From NCBI GenBank assembly GCA_024743435.1, contig JANSWO010000011.1:62001-126000 (forward strand): a stretch of 64,000 nucleotides of DNA, given 5' to 3'. The DNA is from Pseudomonadaceae bacterium. GTDB lineage: Bacteria; Pseudomonadota; Gammaproteobacteria; Pseudomonadales; Azotimanducaceae. This document shows, in pieces, positions 8,444-16,606 of the stretch (within the stretch, counting starts at the first letter, position 1; each line of letters begins with the position of its first letter). The notes under the pieces were generated by a model that was not told the origin of the DNA, searched no databases, and saw nothing but the letters and a program-made list of their open reading frames with translations. Made by a program: the position numbers and the translations under genes.

Positions 8444-10888
8444 TCAGTGCTGCGAATGTGTGCCCGGTTGAGCAGGTGGTTGCGCCTGGTGGTCCGTGGC
8501 ATGCCAGCGCTGGACAACCCCTCGCAGCGACTCCAGGGAGATCGGCTTGGTGATGTAGTCGGACATGCCCGCCTCGAGACAGCGCTCGCGATCCCCTTCC
8601 AACGCGTTTGCGGTCATCGCAACGATCGGAAGTGTTTGACCGAAGGTCTGCTTGCGCAGGGCACGTGTCGCCTCGTAGCCGTCCATTACAGGCATCTGAC
8701 AGTCCATCAGAACCAGATCGAATGGGTTATCGCGAGACTCAGCCAGCACCTTGAGTGCTTCGGCGCCGTTTTCGGCGACAGTGCAGGTACTACCCAACTT
8801 CTTCAGCATGGCTTTGGCCAGGATCTGGTTGGTGTGATTGTCCTCGACGATCAGCACGCGGGTGTCGGCGGCGAGCGAGCTTTTCTGATGCGACGTCGCG
8901 GATGCCACGGCGTCCGGGCTCTCGGTTGCTGGCAGTTCGATCTGGAACCAGAAACAGGAACCTTTCTCTGGCTCGCTTACCACCTTCAACTCGCCGCCCA
9001 TTTGCGCTACCAACCGGTGACTGATTGCCAGGCCCAGACCCGTGCCACCAAAGCGGCGAGTGGTAGAGGCATCCGCCTGCTCGAACGGCTGGAACAGACG
9101 GCTGACCTGCTCGGGTAGCATGCCAATGCCCGTGTCGGTCACCCGAAACTCGATAGCGCTCGGTGCTTGCGACGTGCCGACACGACGCGCAGTTAGCAGC
9201 ACGCTGCCCTGCGGCGTAAATTTAATGGCGTTGCTGACCAGGTTGGCCAGGATCTGATGCAAACGCTGGCTGTCACCGGCGTGCCAGCCGGTGATGTCGT
9301 CAGCCACGGTGTAGCGCAACGTGAGCGCTGCTGCGCTGGCCGGCTGCGCGAACAGCCCAGCGAGATCTTCGAACAAGCCGTCCAATTGAAACGGTTGAAT
9401 GTCGAGCGTTACTTTACCTGCGTCGATCTTCGAGAAATCCAGGACGTCATTCAACACGCCCAGGAGTTTGCCGGACGCACGATGGATGCGTTGCGCTTTC
9501 TTCTGAACCTCACCTGGCAACTCGGCATCTGCAGCGAGCAGTTCCGCAAAGCCAACGATGGCGTTCAGCGGTGTGCGAATCTCATGGCTCATGTTGGCCA
9601 GAAATCTGCTTTTTGCTGCTGAGTCGTTTTGTGCGACCCGGCGCGCTGCCTTCTCTTCACCCAGCCGGTTTGCCAGGGCGACTGAGGTCATTATCCCTAA
9701 CGCGACGACGGTCAGCTCTCCTGTGTAGAACGACAGGAAGTCGACAGGAAGGAAGCCGTAGGTTTTCAGAAGCGTAAAGGTAAGGCCGCTGAACGCGAAG
9801 GCCAGGGCGCCGAGGTAGGCCGCGGCAGATGGCACCCGCTTCCAGGTTGCGACGATTGCTACCAACACGATGAGCAGCATGGATAGCACGATAACGGCCA
9901 GACCAAACAGGGGCGCATACGCAAAGACGGGCAGGGCGATGGTTACAGCCATCAATAGCGCCGCTACCTTCAGGCCGCGATTGAGTCTGGCGCTCCACCT
10001 GGTTACCTGCAGGAGCTCTCTTGTGAGAAGTATCAGTCCCGTTAGAAAGCCTCCTGCCGCCAGACGCAGGGTGTTGTCGTGCAGCAGTGGCGCATCCGGG
10101 TACAGGTACTGGCTGGCGTAGCCAGTTATAGCCAATCGCCAGAGAATGCCCGCGGTTAACGTGAGGGAGAAGATGAGGAATACCGCTTCGCGGCTCATCG
10201 CAAAGACCACGCCGTTGTAGATTGCCAGCATCAGCAGAACGCCGATTAGCGCGGCGATAAACGTTTGATTCACAGATTCCGCTTCGAACCAGGCAGGCGG
10301 TGTTGCAAGTTGTGGATTGATCGCGAAATTGGCGGCGCTTGACAGGCGCAAGAGCAGCTCATGCTTGCCGGGTGGAAGGTTGATGGGAAACATCAATTGT
10401 CGATAGGCGACTGGACGCGTGGCGAAGCGATGTCCGGTACCACCGATGTCGTGGCTTACCAGTTCACCGTCAATGTGATGCCAGAACTCCGCCGTATCGA
10501 TGTTGCCGGCGTTGAGAAGATAAAACCAGCGGGGGTGCTGCGGTGTTTCGGCCACCTCGAACTGCAGACGTAACCAGTGATGTTGCCGACCAAAGCCTGC
10601 GCTGAAGGAATCGCCATCGATGTTTCGCCAGGTGGCGGATGCGCCCGGTTTAGCGCCGTCACTGGTGGTGGTGACTTCCAGATAGCGTGCCAGCTGGTAC
10701 AACTGCGTGTGCGGATCGTCGAACAGTCCTGGGCTCTGATTCGGCGCATCGGCCGCCCAGGCATGGCTGAGCGTGTTCAGCACTATGACGACCAGTAACA
10801 GGTACCTGCGCGCAGGGCGTGGCGCACTGTTTTTCGAGACAGCGAGCAGGGCGCGCGTGGGCGCTGGAACGGGCCGCGACGTGGTCAT
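8444..10888 (-). CDS. Hybrid sensor histidine kinase with 7TMR-DISM sensor
   Basis: A membrane kinase of 814 residues. Order: signal/first helix (about 28-46), an extracytoplasmic DISM-type beta domain (about 60-195), a seven-helix 7TMR-DISM region (about 205-405), HisKA with phospho-His in NMSHEIRTPLN (about 435), HATPase with N box NLVSNAIKF and G boxes DTGIGM and GGTGLGLAIS, and a receiver domain with VLIVEDN and LMDCQMPVMDGYEA, whose Asp accepts phosphate. It likely senses a carbohydrate or other small ligand outside the membrane. No partner regulator or HPt gene lies nearby, so it is an orphan. A perfect 8-bp hairpin lies upstream. Confidence 0.92.
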   Translation of the reverse strand: MTTSRPVPAPTRALLAVSKNSAPRPARRYLLLVVIVLNTLSHAWAADAPNQSPGLFDDPHTQLYQLARYLEVTTTSDGAKPGASATWRNIDGDSFSAGFGRQHHWLRLQFEVAETPQHPRWFYLLNAGNIDTAEFWHHIDGELVSHDIGGTGHRFATRPVAYRQLMFPINLPPGKHELLLRLSSAANFAINPQLATPPAWFEAESVNQTFIAALIGVLLMLAIYNGVVFAMSREAVFLIFSLTLTAGILWRLAITGYASQYLYPDAPLLHDNTLRLAAGGFLTGLILLTRELLQVTRWSARLNRGLKVAALLMAVTIALPVFAYAPLFGLAVIVLSMLLIVLVAIVATWKRVPSAAAYLGALAFAFSGLTFTLLKTYGFLPVDFLSFYTGELTVVALGIMTSVALANRLGEEKAARRVAQNDSAAKSRFLANMSHEIRTPLNAIVGFAELLAADAELPGEVQKKAQRIHRASGKLLGVLNDVLDFSKIDAGKVTLDIQPFQLDGLFEDLAGLFAQPASAAALTLRYTVADDITGWHAGDSQRLHQILANLVSNAIKFTPQGSVLLTARRVGTSQAPSAIEFRVTDTGIGMLPEQVSRLFQPFEQADASTTRRFGGTGLGLAISHRLVAQMGGELKVVSEPEKGSCFWFQIELPATESPDAVASATSHQKSSLAADTRVLIVEDNHTNQILAKAMLKKLGSTCTVAENGAEALKVLAESRDNPFDLVLMDCQMPVMDGYEATRALRKQTFGQTLPIVAMTANALEGDRERCLEAGMSDYITKPISLESLRGVVQRWHATDHQAQPPAQPGTHSQH

Positions 10889-10907
10889 CCTTTTGAGTGT
10901 AGTTGCT

Positions 10908-10931
10908 CGCTCGAAAATGTACGTTCGAGCG
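10908..10931. repeat. Perfect 8-bp inverted repeat upstream of the hybrid kinase
   Basis: CGCTCGAA and TTCGAGCG are separated by an 8-base loop, in the gap between the MAPEG stop and the histidine-kinase start, both on the minus strand. It lacks a U-tract, so a simple terminator is unlikely; an operator or leader hairpin for the kinase gene is possible. Confidence 0.45.
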
Positions 10932-10951
10932 TCAGCCTCGAGTCGCGGGTG

Positions 10952-11335
10952 CTAGAAAAAGCTCGCGATGGCCCACACGGACAGGATCAGAAGCAACAGC
11001 GCGTTGCCTCCTGCGCCGATGGCACGGGCCATGCCTGCCATTGTGTCGGCCTGCAAACCCACTGCGTGGCAGATTCTGAAGATCACCAGCGAGCCGCCGA
11101 AGCCGTGAATAGCGGTGCTGTTGACGCCCTGAATCTCCAGTAGCGCGATGAGGATGAGCGTTAGCGGTACCCATTCGACGAAATTTGCATGGCGGCGCAT
11201 CGCCAGCAGGAGTTCATCATTGCCGCCGTGACCGATCGATACGCCAGCTTTGCCGCGCGTGCGCCCGGCGATAGCGCCGATAACAATGGCGATGAGCCCC
11301 AGCAAGCCCGCGTAGAGCAGCGTATTTGTTGCCAT
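10952..11335 (-). CDS. MAPEG-family membrane protein
   Basis: A protein of 127 residues with four hydrophobic segments. The family motif is visible as AMRRHANFVEWVPLTLILIAL (split by charged residues, around 45-65), where the RxxNxxE core binds glutathione in eukaryotic MAPEG enzymes. A later R-containing segment, FGGSLVIFRICHAVGL, matches the third helix. Bacterial members are assigned glutathione transferase or peroxidase roles mainly by homology. It stands upstream of the hybrid kinase on the same strand, with the hairpin at 10908-10931 between them. Confidence 0.85.
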   Translation of the reverse strand: MATNTLLYAGLLGLIAIVIGAIAGRTRGKAGVSIGHGGNDELLLAMRRHANFVEWVPLTLILIALLEIQGVNSTAIHGFGGSLVIFRICHAVGLQADTMAGMARAIGAGGNALLLLILSVWAIASFF

Positions 11336-11399
11336 GATGAGATGTCCGGATTGTTTGCCGTTGAGAGCCTGCCATGACCGCTGGGCCAGGGCTAGTGGC

Positions 11400-12287
11400 T
11401 CAGTTGTCAGGCGCTAGATGTTCAAGCTTAGAACCGGCCAGGTTCGGCTGGCGATGAAAGCCATTAAAGGCGCTTGTCGCCGGGTTACCGGTGACAGGCA
11501 TCAGCCTGCGCTTCTGCAGCGCTTCACCGCCGTCGACACGCAACGTGGTGCCGCGAATATAGGCCGCAGCGGGCGAAAGCAGAAATACCGCCGCAGCGGA
11601 AACCTCGCTTTCCGTACCCAGGCGGCCTGCCGGGATGTGGTTGGTTTGCTCAACCGTAAAGTCCTGAACCGATTCTGGGTAGGTGGTCATGCCGCTGGAT
11701 AAAATGGTCCCGGGCGCGATGCAATTCAGCCGTATGTCGTAGCGAGCCCACTCCAGTGACAGCGTCTTGGTGAGGTTGTCGATGCCGGCACGGGCCGCGG
11801 CCATGTGGGCCATTGCCGGGTAGCCATTCCATATATCCGCGAGCATGGAGACTACCGCGCCGCCGTTGTCGCGCATCCAATGACGAAATGCCGCCTGGGT
11901 GACGAGATACGTGCCATTCAGATTGACGTCTATCACGCTGCGCCAGCCATTGGCCGATATGTTCTCAGCCGGTGCGGAAAACTGGCCGCCCGCGTTATTG
12001 AACAGCCCATCGATTCGTCCGTGGCGTGCCAGCACCGTTTGCATAGCCTCATCGATCGATGCCTCGTCCTTTAGATCCAGTAGCACGCTGTCACAGGAGC
12101 CGCCGTCGGACGTTATCTCGGATGACGTCTGAGCAAGCTGATCTGCGTTGCGTGATGCGATGACGACCTGAGCACCCAACGCGGCGAGCTCGTGGGCGGT
12201 GCAGCGTCCAAGCCCGGTGCCACCGCCGGTCACCAGCACAACCTGGCCATCGAACAGACCTGGGCGAAAGATGGATTGAAAGCTCAT
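11400..12287 (-). CDS. SDR oxidoreductase, peroxisomal trans-2-enoyl-CoA-reductase-like
   Basis: A Rossmann SDR of 295 residues: VTGGGTGLGRC near residue 20, NNAGGQF near residue 95, and a C-terminal RGTTLRVDGGEA. The canonical YxxxK is absent: at that site it reads AHMAAARAGIDNLTK. That H-x-x-A-A-R-A-G pattern is the same as in human peroxisomal trans-2-enoyl-CoA reductase, so this looks like a family trait and not a mutation. It probably acts on a CoA-linked or similar enoyl/ketone substrate. The C-terminus carries about 40 extra residues. It is divergent from the isomerase at 12433. Confidence 0.85.
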   Translation of the reverse strand: MSFQSIFRPGLFDGQVVLVTGGGTGLGRCTAHELAALGAQVVIASRNADQLAQTSSEITSDGGSCDSVLLDLKDEASIDEAMQTVLARHGRIDGLFNNAGGQFSAPAENISANGWRSVIDVNLNGTYLVTQAAFRHWMRDNGGAVVSMLADIWNGYPAMAHMAAARAGIDNLTKTLSLEWARYDIRLNCIAPGTILSSGMTTYPESVQDFTVEQTNHIPAGRLGTESEVSAAAVFLLSPAAAYIRGTTLRVDGGEALQKRRLMPVTGNPATSAFNGFHRQPNLAGSKLEHLAPDN

Positions 12288-12432
12288 GGCAACCTCTCAA
12301 GAATGGACAGCGCAGGCTGCACAATGCGAGGCTCAACATCAGGCCGCAACCCTTCAGTTGTGAGCGCGGCAAGCGTGGCGATAGCAGCAGGCGTTGCGAT
12401 TGTTTTTGGAATAACCGCTACCGGAGCGTCGT

Positions 12433-13218
12433 ATGAATCACCCGTTGTCCCTGGCCGCTGGTGTTTTGCCCGAGTTTGAACCGAGCCAGGTTGCCCGTGC
12501 CGCTGTCGCGGCGGGCTACGATATGGCGGGCTTCACGATTGATCCGGATAACTGGAGCGGCGCGCACCTGAGCCGGCTGAAGTCCCAGTTAGCAGATGAA
12601 CCCATCGATGTGCTCGACGTTGAAGTCGTCTGGCTGCCAGCCGGTGGCGCGGTGACCGATGCACATCGGCTTATCCTCGATGTGGGCGCTGAGGTTAACG
12701 CGGCGAATGTTCTTGTGGTGACTTCCGAGCCGGATGTGAATCGCAACGCGGAAGCACTGCACCGCCTGTGTGAGCTCGCCGCACCTGCGGGCATGCGGGT
12801 AGTGCTCGAGTTTCTGATGATCACAGAAGTGCGCAGCCTCGCCAGCGCCGCGGAAATTGTGCGCCGCGCCGATCACCCGGCAGCCGGCATCCTCATCGAT
12901 TCCCTGCATCTGCAGCGTTCCGGCGAGTCCGCCCGTGATGTTGCGGCCATTGATCCCACATGGCTGCCCTATAGCCAGGTGTGTGACGGCAACCTCGCCT
13001 GCGAGGACTTTCTTGTCGATGCAATCGACTTGCGGTGTGCGGTGGGCGAAGGCGAGCTGCCCCTTGGCGATCTGATGTCGGTTTTGGATCCCAAGCTGCC
13101 ACTGAGCCTTGAAGTACGTTCCAAACGCTATCGCGATGAGTTTCCCGATGCATCGGATCGAGCAGGTGCCATGCTCACCCGGACGCGTGCCGGCCTTGCG
13201 GCGCTAGCCCGCGATTGA
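12433..13218 (+). CDS. Sugar phosphate isomerase/epimerase-like TIM barrel protein
   Basis: A protein of 261 residues with the AP-endonuclease-2/xylose-isomerase-like TIM barrel. Metal-site acidic residues typical of the family appear in VVLEFLMIT near residue 120, GILIDSLHLQRSG near residue 155, and LSLEVRSKRYRD near residue 220. Such enzymes interconvert sugars or related hydroxyketones; the substrate is unknown. The stop TGA overlaps an ATG (TGATG) inside a 14-bp tandem repeat, so translation is likely coupled to the GNAT gene downstream. Confidence 0.8.
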   Translation: MNHPLSLAAGVLPEFEPSQVARAAVAAGYDMAGFTIDPDNWSGAHLSRLKSQLADEPIDVLDVEVVWLPAGGAVTDAHRLILDVGAEVNAANVLVVTSEPDVNRNAEALHRLCELAAPAGMRVVLEFLMITEVRSLASAAEIVRRADHPAAGILIDSLHLQRSGESARDVAAIDPTWLPYSQVCDGNLACEDFLVDAIDLRCAVGEGELPLGDLMSVLDPKLPLSLEVRSKRYRDEFPDASDRAGAMLTRTRAGLAALARD

Positions 13219-13238
13219 TGGCAAGCGATTGATGGCAA
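13211..13238 (+). repeat. Tandem 14-bp duplication with two TGATG stop-start overlaps
   Basis: The unit gcgattgatggcaa occurs twice in a row, followed by a partial third copy. Each unit holds TGATG. The first ATG (13218) opens a four-codon reading frame, Met-Ala-Ser-Asp-stop, whose stop overlaps the second ATG (13232), the likely GNAT start. The duplication therefore seems to have inserted a minicistron between two coupled genes. Confidence 0.8.
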
Positions 13239-13762
13239 GCGATGGATGCTCCGTGATTGAGACAATGCTGCTCGATGATTATCGGCTGCTTCCGTTTCGA
13301 GCCGAATTCGGTCTCGCGACGGTGCTGATGTGGCGGGCATCGTTTCAAAGCGCAATGGGGCTACCGGCCGGCGATAGCTGGGGCGAAGTTTGCGATCAGC
13401 TTGCTTACCTGATGGCGATGGACGCCGGCAAAGTGCGCGTCGTGCTGCATGAAGCATCCAGTGAGGTGGCAGCGCTGTTTGTTGCCAGTGCCGGTGAAGT
13501 CGACCACCTTTACGTGGCGAGAAGCCATCAAGGCCGCGGTTTGGGAACACATCTTCTCAACATCGCCAAACAGGAAAGCAGTGGCGTGCTCGAACTGCAT
13601 ACGTTTGCACGCAACACGGGCGCCCGTCGCTTCTATCGTCGACATGGCTTTCAAGAGGTGGAGACTGGCCGTGCCGCAATGGCAGACAATCCCTGGGCGA
13701 GCTCACCGGATCAGTTAAATGATGTGCGCTGTCGTTGGCGGCGCGACGGTGTGCACGATTAG
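13232..13762 (+). CDS. GNAT-family N-acetyltransferase
   Basis: An acetyltransferase of 176 residues. The acetyl-CoA pyrophosphate loop is seen as ARSHQGRGLGTHLL near residue 95, preceded by the beta-4 strand VDHLYV and followed by the ELHTFARNTGARRFYRRHGF helix-strand unit that ends most GNAT domains. It transfers an acetyl group from acetyl-CoA to an unidentified amine. The ATG at 13232 follows a TGATG overlap created by the 14-bp duplication; an in-frame GTG a few codons later (13253) is an alternative. It probably shares a transcript with the preceding isomerase. Confidence 0.85.
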   Translation: MASDGCSVIETMLLDDYRLLPFRAEFGLATVLMWRASFQSAMGLPAGDSWGEVCDQLAYLMAMDAGKVRVVLHEASSEVAALFVASAGEVDHLYVARSHQGRGLGTHLLNIAKQESSGVLELHTFARNTGARRFYRRHGFQEVETGRAAMADNPWASSPDQLNDVRCRWRRDGVHD

Positions 13763-13819
13763 CTACCCGACCGCCCGTCTATGGGACACTAACCACTCAT
13801 CGATATATCGGACGCAACA

Positions 13820-14926
13820 ATGGCAGGCCAATACAAGCTTTACGGCGGCGACATCTCCTACTACACCGGCAAAGCGCGGGCGTACCTGCGCTTTAAAAAA
13901 GTTGATTTCGTCGAAATCCACGCCGGTCGAAAAGAATACAAGGAAGTGATTCTGCCGAGAGTTGGCTGGCCGGTGATCCCGATACTCATCACGCCCGAAG
14001 ACGAAACTCTGCAGGACACGTCGGACATCATTGACGAACTCGAAGCCCGTCACCCGCAACCGTCGGTGTATCCGATTGGGCCGCGCCAGCGCGTTGCATC
14101 CTTTCTGCTCGAAGTTTTCGGCGATGAATGGTTGAAGCTGCCAGCCATGCACTATCGCTGGAACCACAACACCGAATGGATCATTGCTCAATTTGGTGCG
14201 CTCAGTCGTCCTGACCTTGATCTTGAAGGCCAACGTCAGGCGGGCGAGCAGGCTTGCAAACCTTTTCGCGGCTCGCTACCCGCCCTCGGTGTGACTGAGG
14301 CAACCAGCGCTGCGGTTGAGGCCAGCTACGAAGGCTTAATGGCTGAACTGGATGCGCACTTCCAACGGTATCCGTATCTCTTTGGCGATCGGCCAAGCAT
14401 CGGTGACTTTGGTTTGTTTGGGCCGCTGTACGCCCATCAATATCGAGATCCGGCATCCGGGGCACTTATGCAGAAGCTTGCACCGAACCTCGTGGATTGG
14501 GTGTTGCGGATGCACGAGGGAGCGCCCGGCGCCGGCGATTTTCTGCCGAACGACGAGGTTCCAGAAACCATCATCCCGGTTCTCGCGCGAATGATGCGCG
14601 AGCAGTTGCCGGTTCTCCGCTCGACGTTCCGCGCACTCGCAGAATGGCTCGATGCCAATCCGGACATCCGCGAGATTCCGCGTGGTATCGGCCAGCATGC
14701 GTTCACTATTGCCCATGACACGCCAGCACAAGCATCGGGCGAGCGCGTCATCTTTCCGTTTGATCAATGGATGTGGCAACGCCCATACGACTGTTTTACG
14801 CAGTTGCCTGTGGATGATCAGGCGCGCGTGCGTGAGATGCTGGAACAGGCGGGCGCTGGTGATGCGCTCGACACACCGCTCGAACATCGTGTTGTTCGGC
14901 GCAACTTCAAATTGGAACGGCTCTAG
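13820..14926 (+). CDS. Glutathione S-transferase-like protein, extended form
   Basis: A protein of 368 residues, longer than usual GSTs (about 200-230). Residues 5-80 form a thioredoxin-like GST N domain (KLYGGDISYYTGKARAYLRF, then a cis-proline-type VIPILI and EDETLQDTSDI). Residues 130-260 form an all-helical C domain with SIGDFGLFGPLY. The remaining 100 residues are an extra helical region ending RRNFKLERL. It may conjugate or reduce electrophiles, or serve in an undefined redox role. A serine/tyrosine rather than cysteine is at the expected active site. No close operon partner. Confidence 0.82.
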   Translation: MAGQYKLYGGDISYYTGKARAYLRFKKVDFVEIHAGRKEYKEVILPRVGWPVIPILITPEDETLQDTSDIIDELEARHPQPSVYPIGPRQRVASFLLEVFGDEWLKLPAMHYRWNHNTEWIIAQFGALSRPDLDLEGQRQAGEQACKPFRGSLPALGVTEATSAAVEASYEGLMAELDAHFQRYPYLFGDRPSIGDFGLFGPLYAHQYRDPASGALMQKLAPNLVDWVLRMHEGAPGAGDFLPNDEVPETIIPVLARMMREQLPVLRSTFRALAEWLDANPDIREIPRGIGQHAFTIAHDTPAQASGERVIFPFDQWMWQRPYDCFTQLPVDDQARVREMLEQAGAGDALDTPLEHRVVRRNFKLERL

Positions 14927-14959
14927 TTGCTGCTCCAGCGAAACCGGGTAGCCACAGCT

Positions 14960-15391
14960 CTACAGGCTTTTGCCGTAGTCAACGGTCAGCCAGCGATCGA
15001 TACGCATATTGACCCGCACGCTGGTGTCACCGGCGGTCTGCTCCGTGTAAGCATCGCCCATTTCCTCGCCGAGATAGCGGTGTGCCATTGGCCGGCTTTC
15101 ACTCTCGAGATCCGCCGCTGTGATTGAAGAAATAGTGCCTTCGACCGTGACGTAGGCGTACGGCATCGTCTCGCGCTGCGCCACGAACGCGATGCTACCG
15201 CCTTCTTTCAGCAGTTTGCCCTTCAGTGAGTTTGGCCCCGTGAGAAACCACAGCTCACCGCCCGGTTCATAGGCGTACCACACTGGCGCAGACAGCGGCG
15301 CGCGTCCGTCTCTCGGTATCGACAGAACCCCCACGTGCAGATCCGCTAGAAATGCTTCTCTCTCAGCCTGGCTCATCCGGGTATCAGCCAT
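14960..15391 (-). CDS. Pyridoxamine 5'-phosphate oxidase-fold flavin/F420 protein
   Basis: A split-barrel protein of 143 residues. LHVGVLSIPRDGRAPLSAPVWYAY near residues 20-45 and GELWFLTGPNSLKGKLLKEG match the PPOX family, which binds FMN, F420 or heme. YVTVEGTISSI near residue 83 is the matching later strand. Members are small reductases or binding proteins; no substrate can be named. It converges with the GST-like gene and is divergent from the next SDR. Confidence 0.83.
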   Translation of the reverse strand: MADTRMSQAEREAFLADLHVGVLSIPRDGRAPLSAPVWYAYEPGGELWFLTGPNSLKGKLLKEGGSIAFVAQRETMPYAYVTVEGTISSITAADLESESRPMAHRYLGEEMGDAYTEQTAGDTSVRVNMRIDRWLTVDYGKSL

Positions 15392-15526
15392 GAGTTTGGT
15401 CCTCGATTTATTCAGTGGTCAGGGCCAAACCTTTGCAGAGCCAACAGGGTCACGCAAGCGCCGCCATGGCAATTGCCAGCACGGCTGACGCATCATGGTG
15501 GCAAACGTGGAATGACGGAGCCTTCG

Positions 15527-16285
15527 ATGGATCTAGGACTGACGGCTAAGAAAGCAATAGTCCTCGGCGGCAGCCGAGGCATTGGTCGAGCAACTGCAGC
15601 CTTGCTGCTACAGGAAGGCGCATCGGTCGCACTGTGCGCTCGGGGAGTTGCGGGTGTTGATGCTGCCGTGTCGGAGCTGAGTGTCAGCGGCAGTGTTGTT
15701 GGCGCGTCGGTGGATCTTGCGGATTCGGATGCCACATCAGCTTTCGTTGTTAAGGCAATTGAGCAACTGGGCGGCCTGGATATCCTGATTCACAACGCCA
15801 GTGGCTTCGGGGTGGAGCCGGATAGAGAGAGTTGGCAGCGGGCGTTTGCCGTTGATGTCATGGCTGGTGTGGCAGCGGTTGATACGGCATTGCCGGCGTT
15901 AAAGGATAGCGCGGATGGCTCAATCACTTTTGTCGGCTCAATGGCCAGTAAGTACCACTTTGGCCGCCCGGCCTCTGCCTACGGGCCAATGAAGGCCGCC
16001 ATGCGCACCTACGCAAATGAGCTTGCACAGAATTACGGCTCCGACGGTATTCGTGCCAATGTCGTATCGCCCGGCGCGGTGTGGTTTCCAGGTGGTTCCT
16101 GGGATCAGCGCAAGCAGGAGAACCCAAAGTTTTATCAAGCCGTTGAGCGTTCGATACCGCTTGGGCGCCTGGGTAGCGCGGAAGAGATAGCCCAGATTAT
16201 TGTGTTTAGTGCGAGCCCGGCCGGCCGTTGGCTGAATTCGACACATCTCGTGGCCGATGGTGGTCAGGTGGCTGCTGTTGATTGA
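15527..16285 (+). CDS. Short-chain dehydrogenase/reductase (SDR)
   Basis: A classical SDR of 252 residues: LGGSRGIGRA near residue 12, IHNASG near residue 88, an active-site serine in VGSMASK, and YGPMK near residue 155. The C-terminus LNSTHLVADGGQ is the usual SDR ending. Two in-frame ATGs compete: 15512 and 15527. The second is preferred because GGAG lies six bases before it and MDLGLTAKKAIVLGG is the typical SDR beginning. Substrate unknown. Confidence 0.87.
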   Translation: MDLGLTAKKAIVLGGSRGIGRATAALLLQEGASVALCARGVAGVDAAVSELSVSGSVVGASVDLADSDATSAFVVKAIEQLGGLDILIHNASGFGVEPDRESWQRAFAVDVMAGVAAVDTALPALKDSADGSITFVGSMASKYHFGRPASAYGPMKAAMRTYANELAQNYGSDGIRANVVSPGAVWFPGGSWDQRKQENPKFYQAVERSIPLGRLGSAEEIAQIIVFSASPAGRWLNSTHLVADGGQVAAVD

Positions 16286-16380
16286 TAAAACATGTGAAGT
16301 TACGTGCGCGATGACGACGAAACCTGGAACATGCTGTTCGACGCCAATCGTGATTGGCACATAGCTCCAATTGAAGAGTC
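16286..16380. other. Non-coding stretch before the receiver fragment
   Basis: I see no convincing gene here. The three frames contain stops, and no frame resembles the first half of a receiver domain, so the upstream part of the fragment at 16381 has been lost or scrambled. The rest of the gap (16573-16606) is the amidase leader with a GAGGGG ribosome site. Confidence 0.5.
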
Positions 16381-16572
16381 GTAACAGACGCGAAACTGAA
16401 ATCAACGGTGGCGTTCAGAGTCACGACCTTTGATAGCGATCGGGATATGCTCGAAGCTTACAAATTGAACGTCGCCGGATATCTGGTTAGGAACGATCTT
16501 GGCACCGGGTTCTTGGACGGCATTCTCATGCTTGAGAACTATTTGAGAATCGTTGATCTACCAACCGGTTAA
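16381..16572 (+). pseudogene. Fragment of a response-regulator receiver domain (C-terminal half)
   Basis: In the gap before the amidase, one frame stays open for 63 codons before TAA at 16570. It reads like the last part of an Rcp1-type receiver domain: a VTTFDSDRD segment (beta-4/T position), MLEAYKLNVAGYLVR (helix 4/beta-5), then FLDGILMLENYLRIVDLP (helix 5). The beta-5 lysine is replaced by arginine (YLVR). Upstream, TGA codons at 16372 and 16351 break the frame, and no phosphorylated Asp or DNA-binding domain is present. There is no convincing start or ribosome site. It looks like a decayed remnant. Confidence 0.65.
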
Positions 16573-16606
16573 GCGGCTCGAACATTGGCGATATGAGGGG
16601 CAATTA

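Noticed and set aside
11400-12287. SDR without YxxxK taken as an inactive enzyme
   Set aside because: The same site has the H-x-x-A-A-R-A-G pattern known from peroxisomal trans-2-enoyl-CoA reductases, so it is a family feature.
13211-13238. 14-bp repeat as an attachment site
   Set aside because: The two copies are directly adjacent with no element between them and are explained by a tandem duplication at the gene junction.
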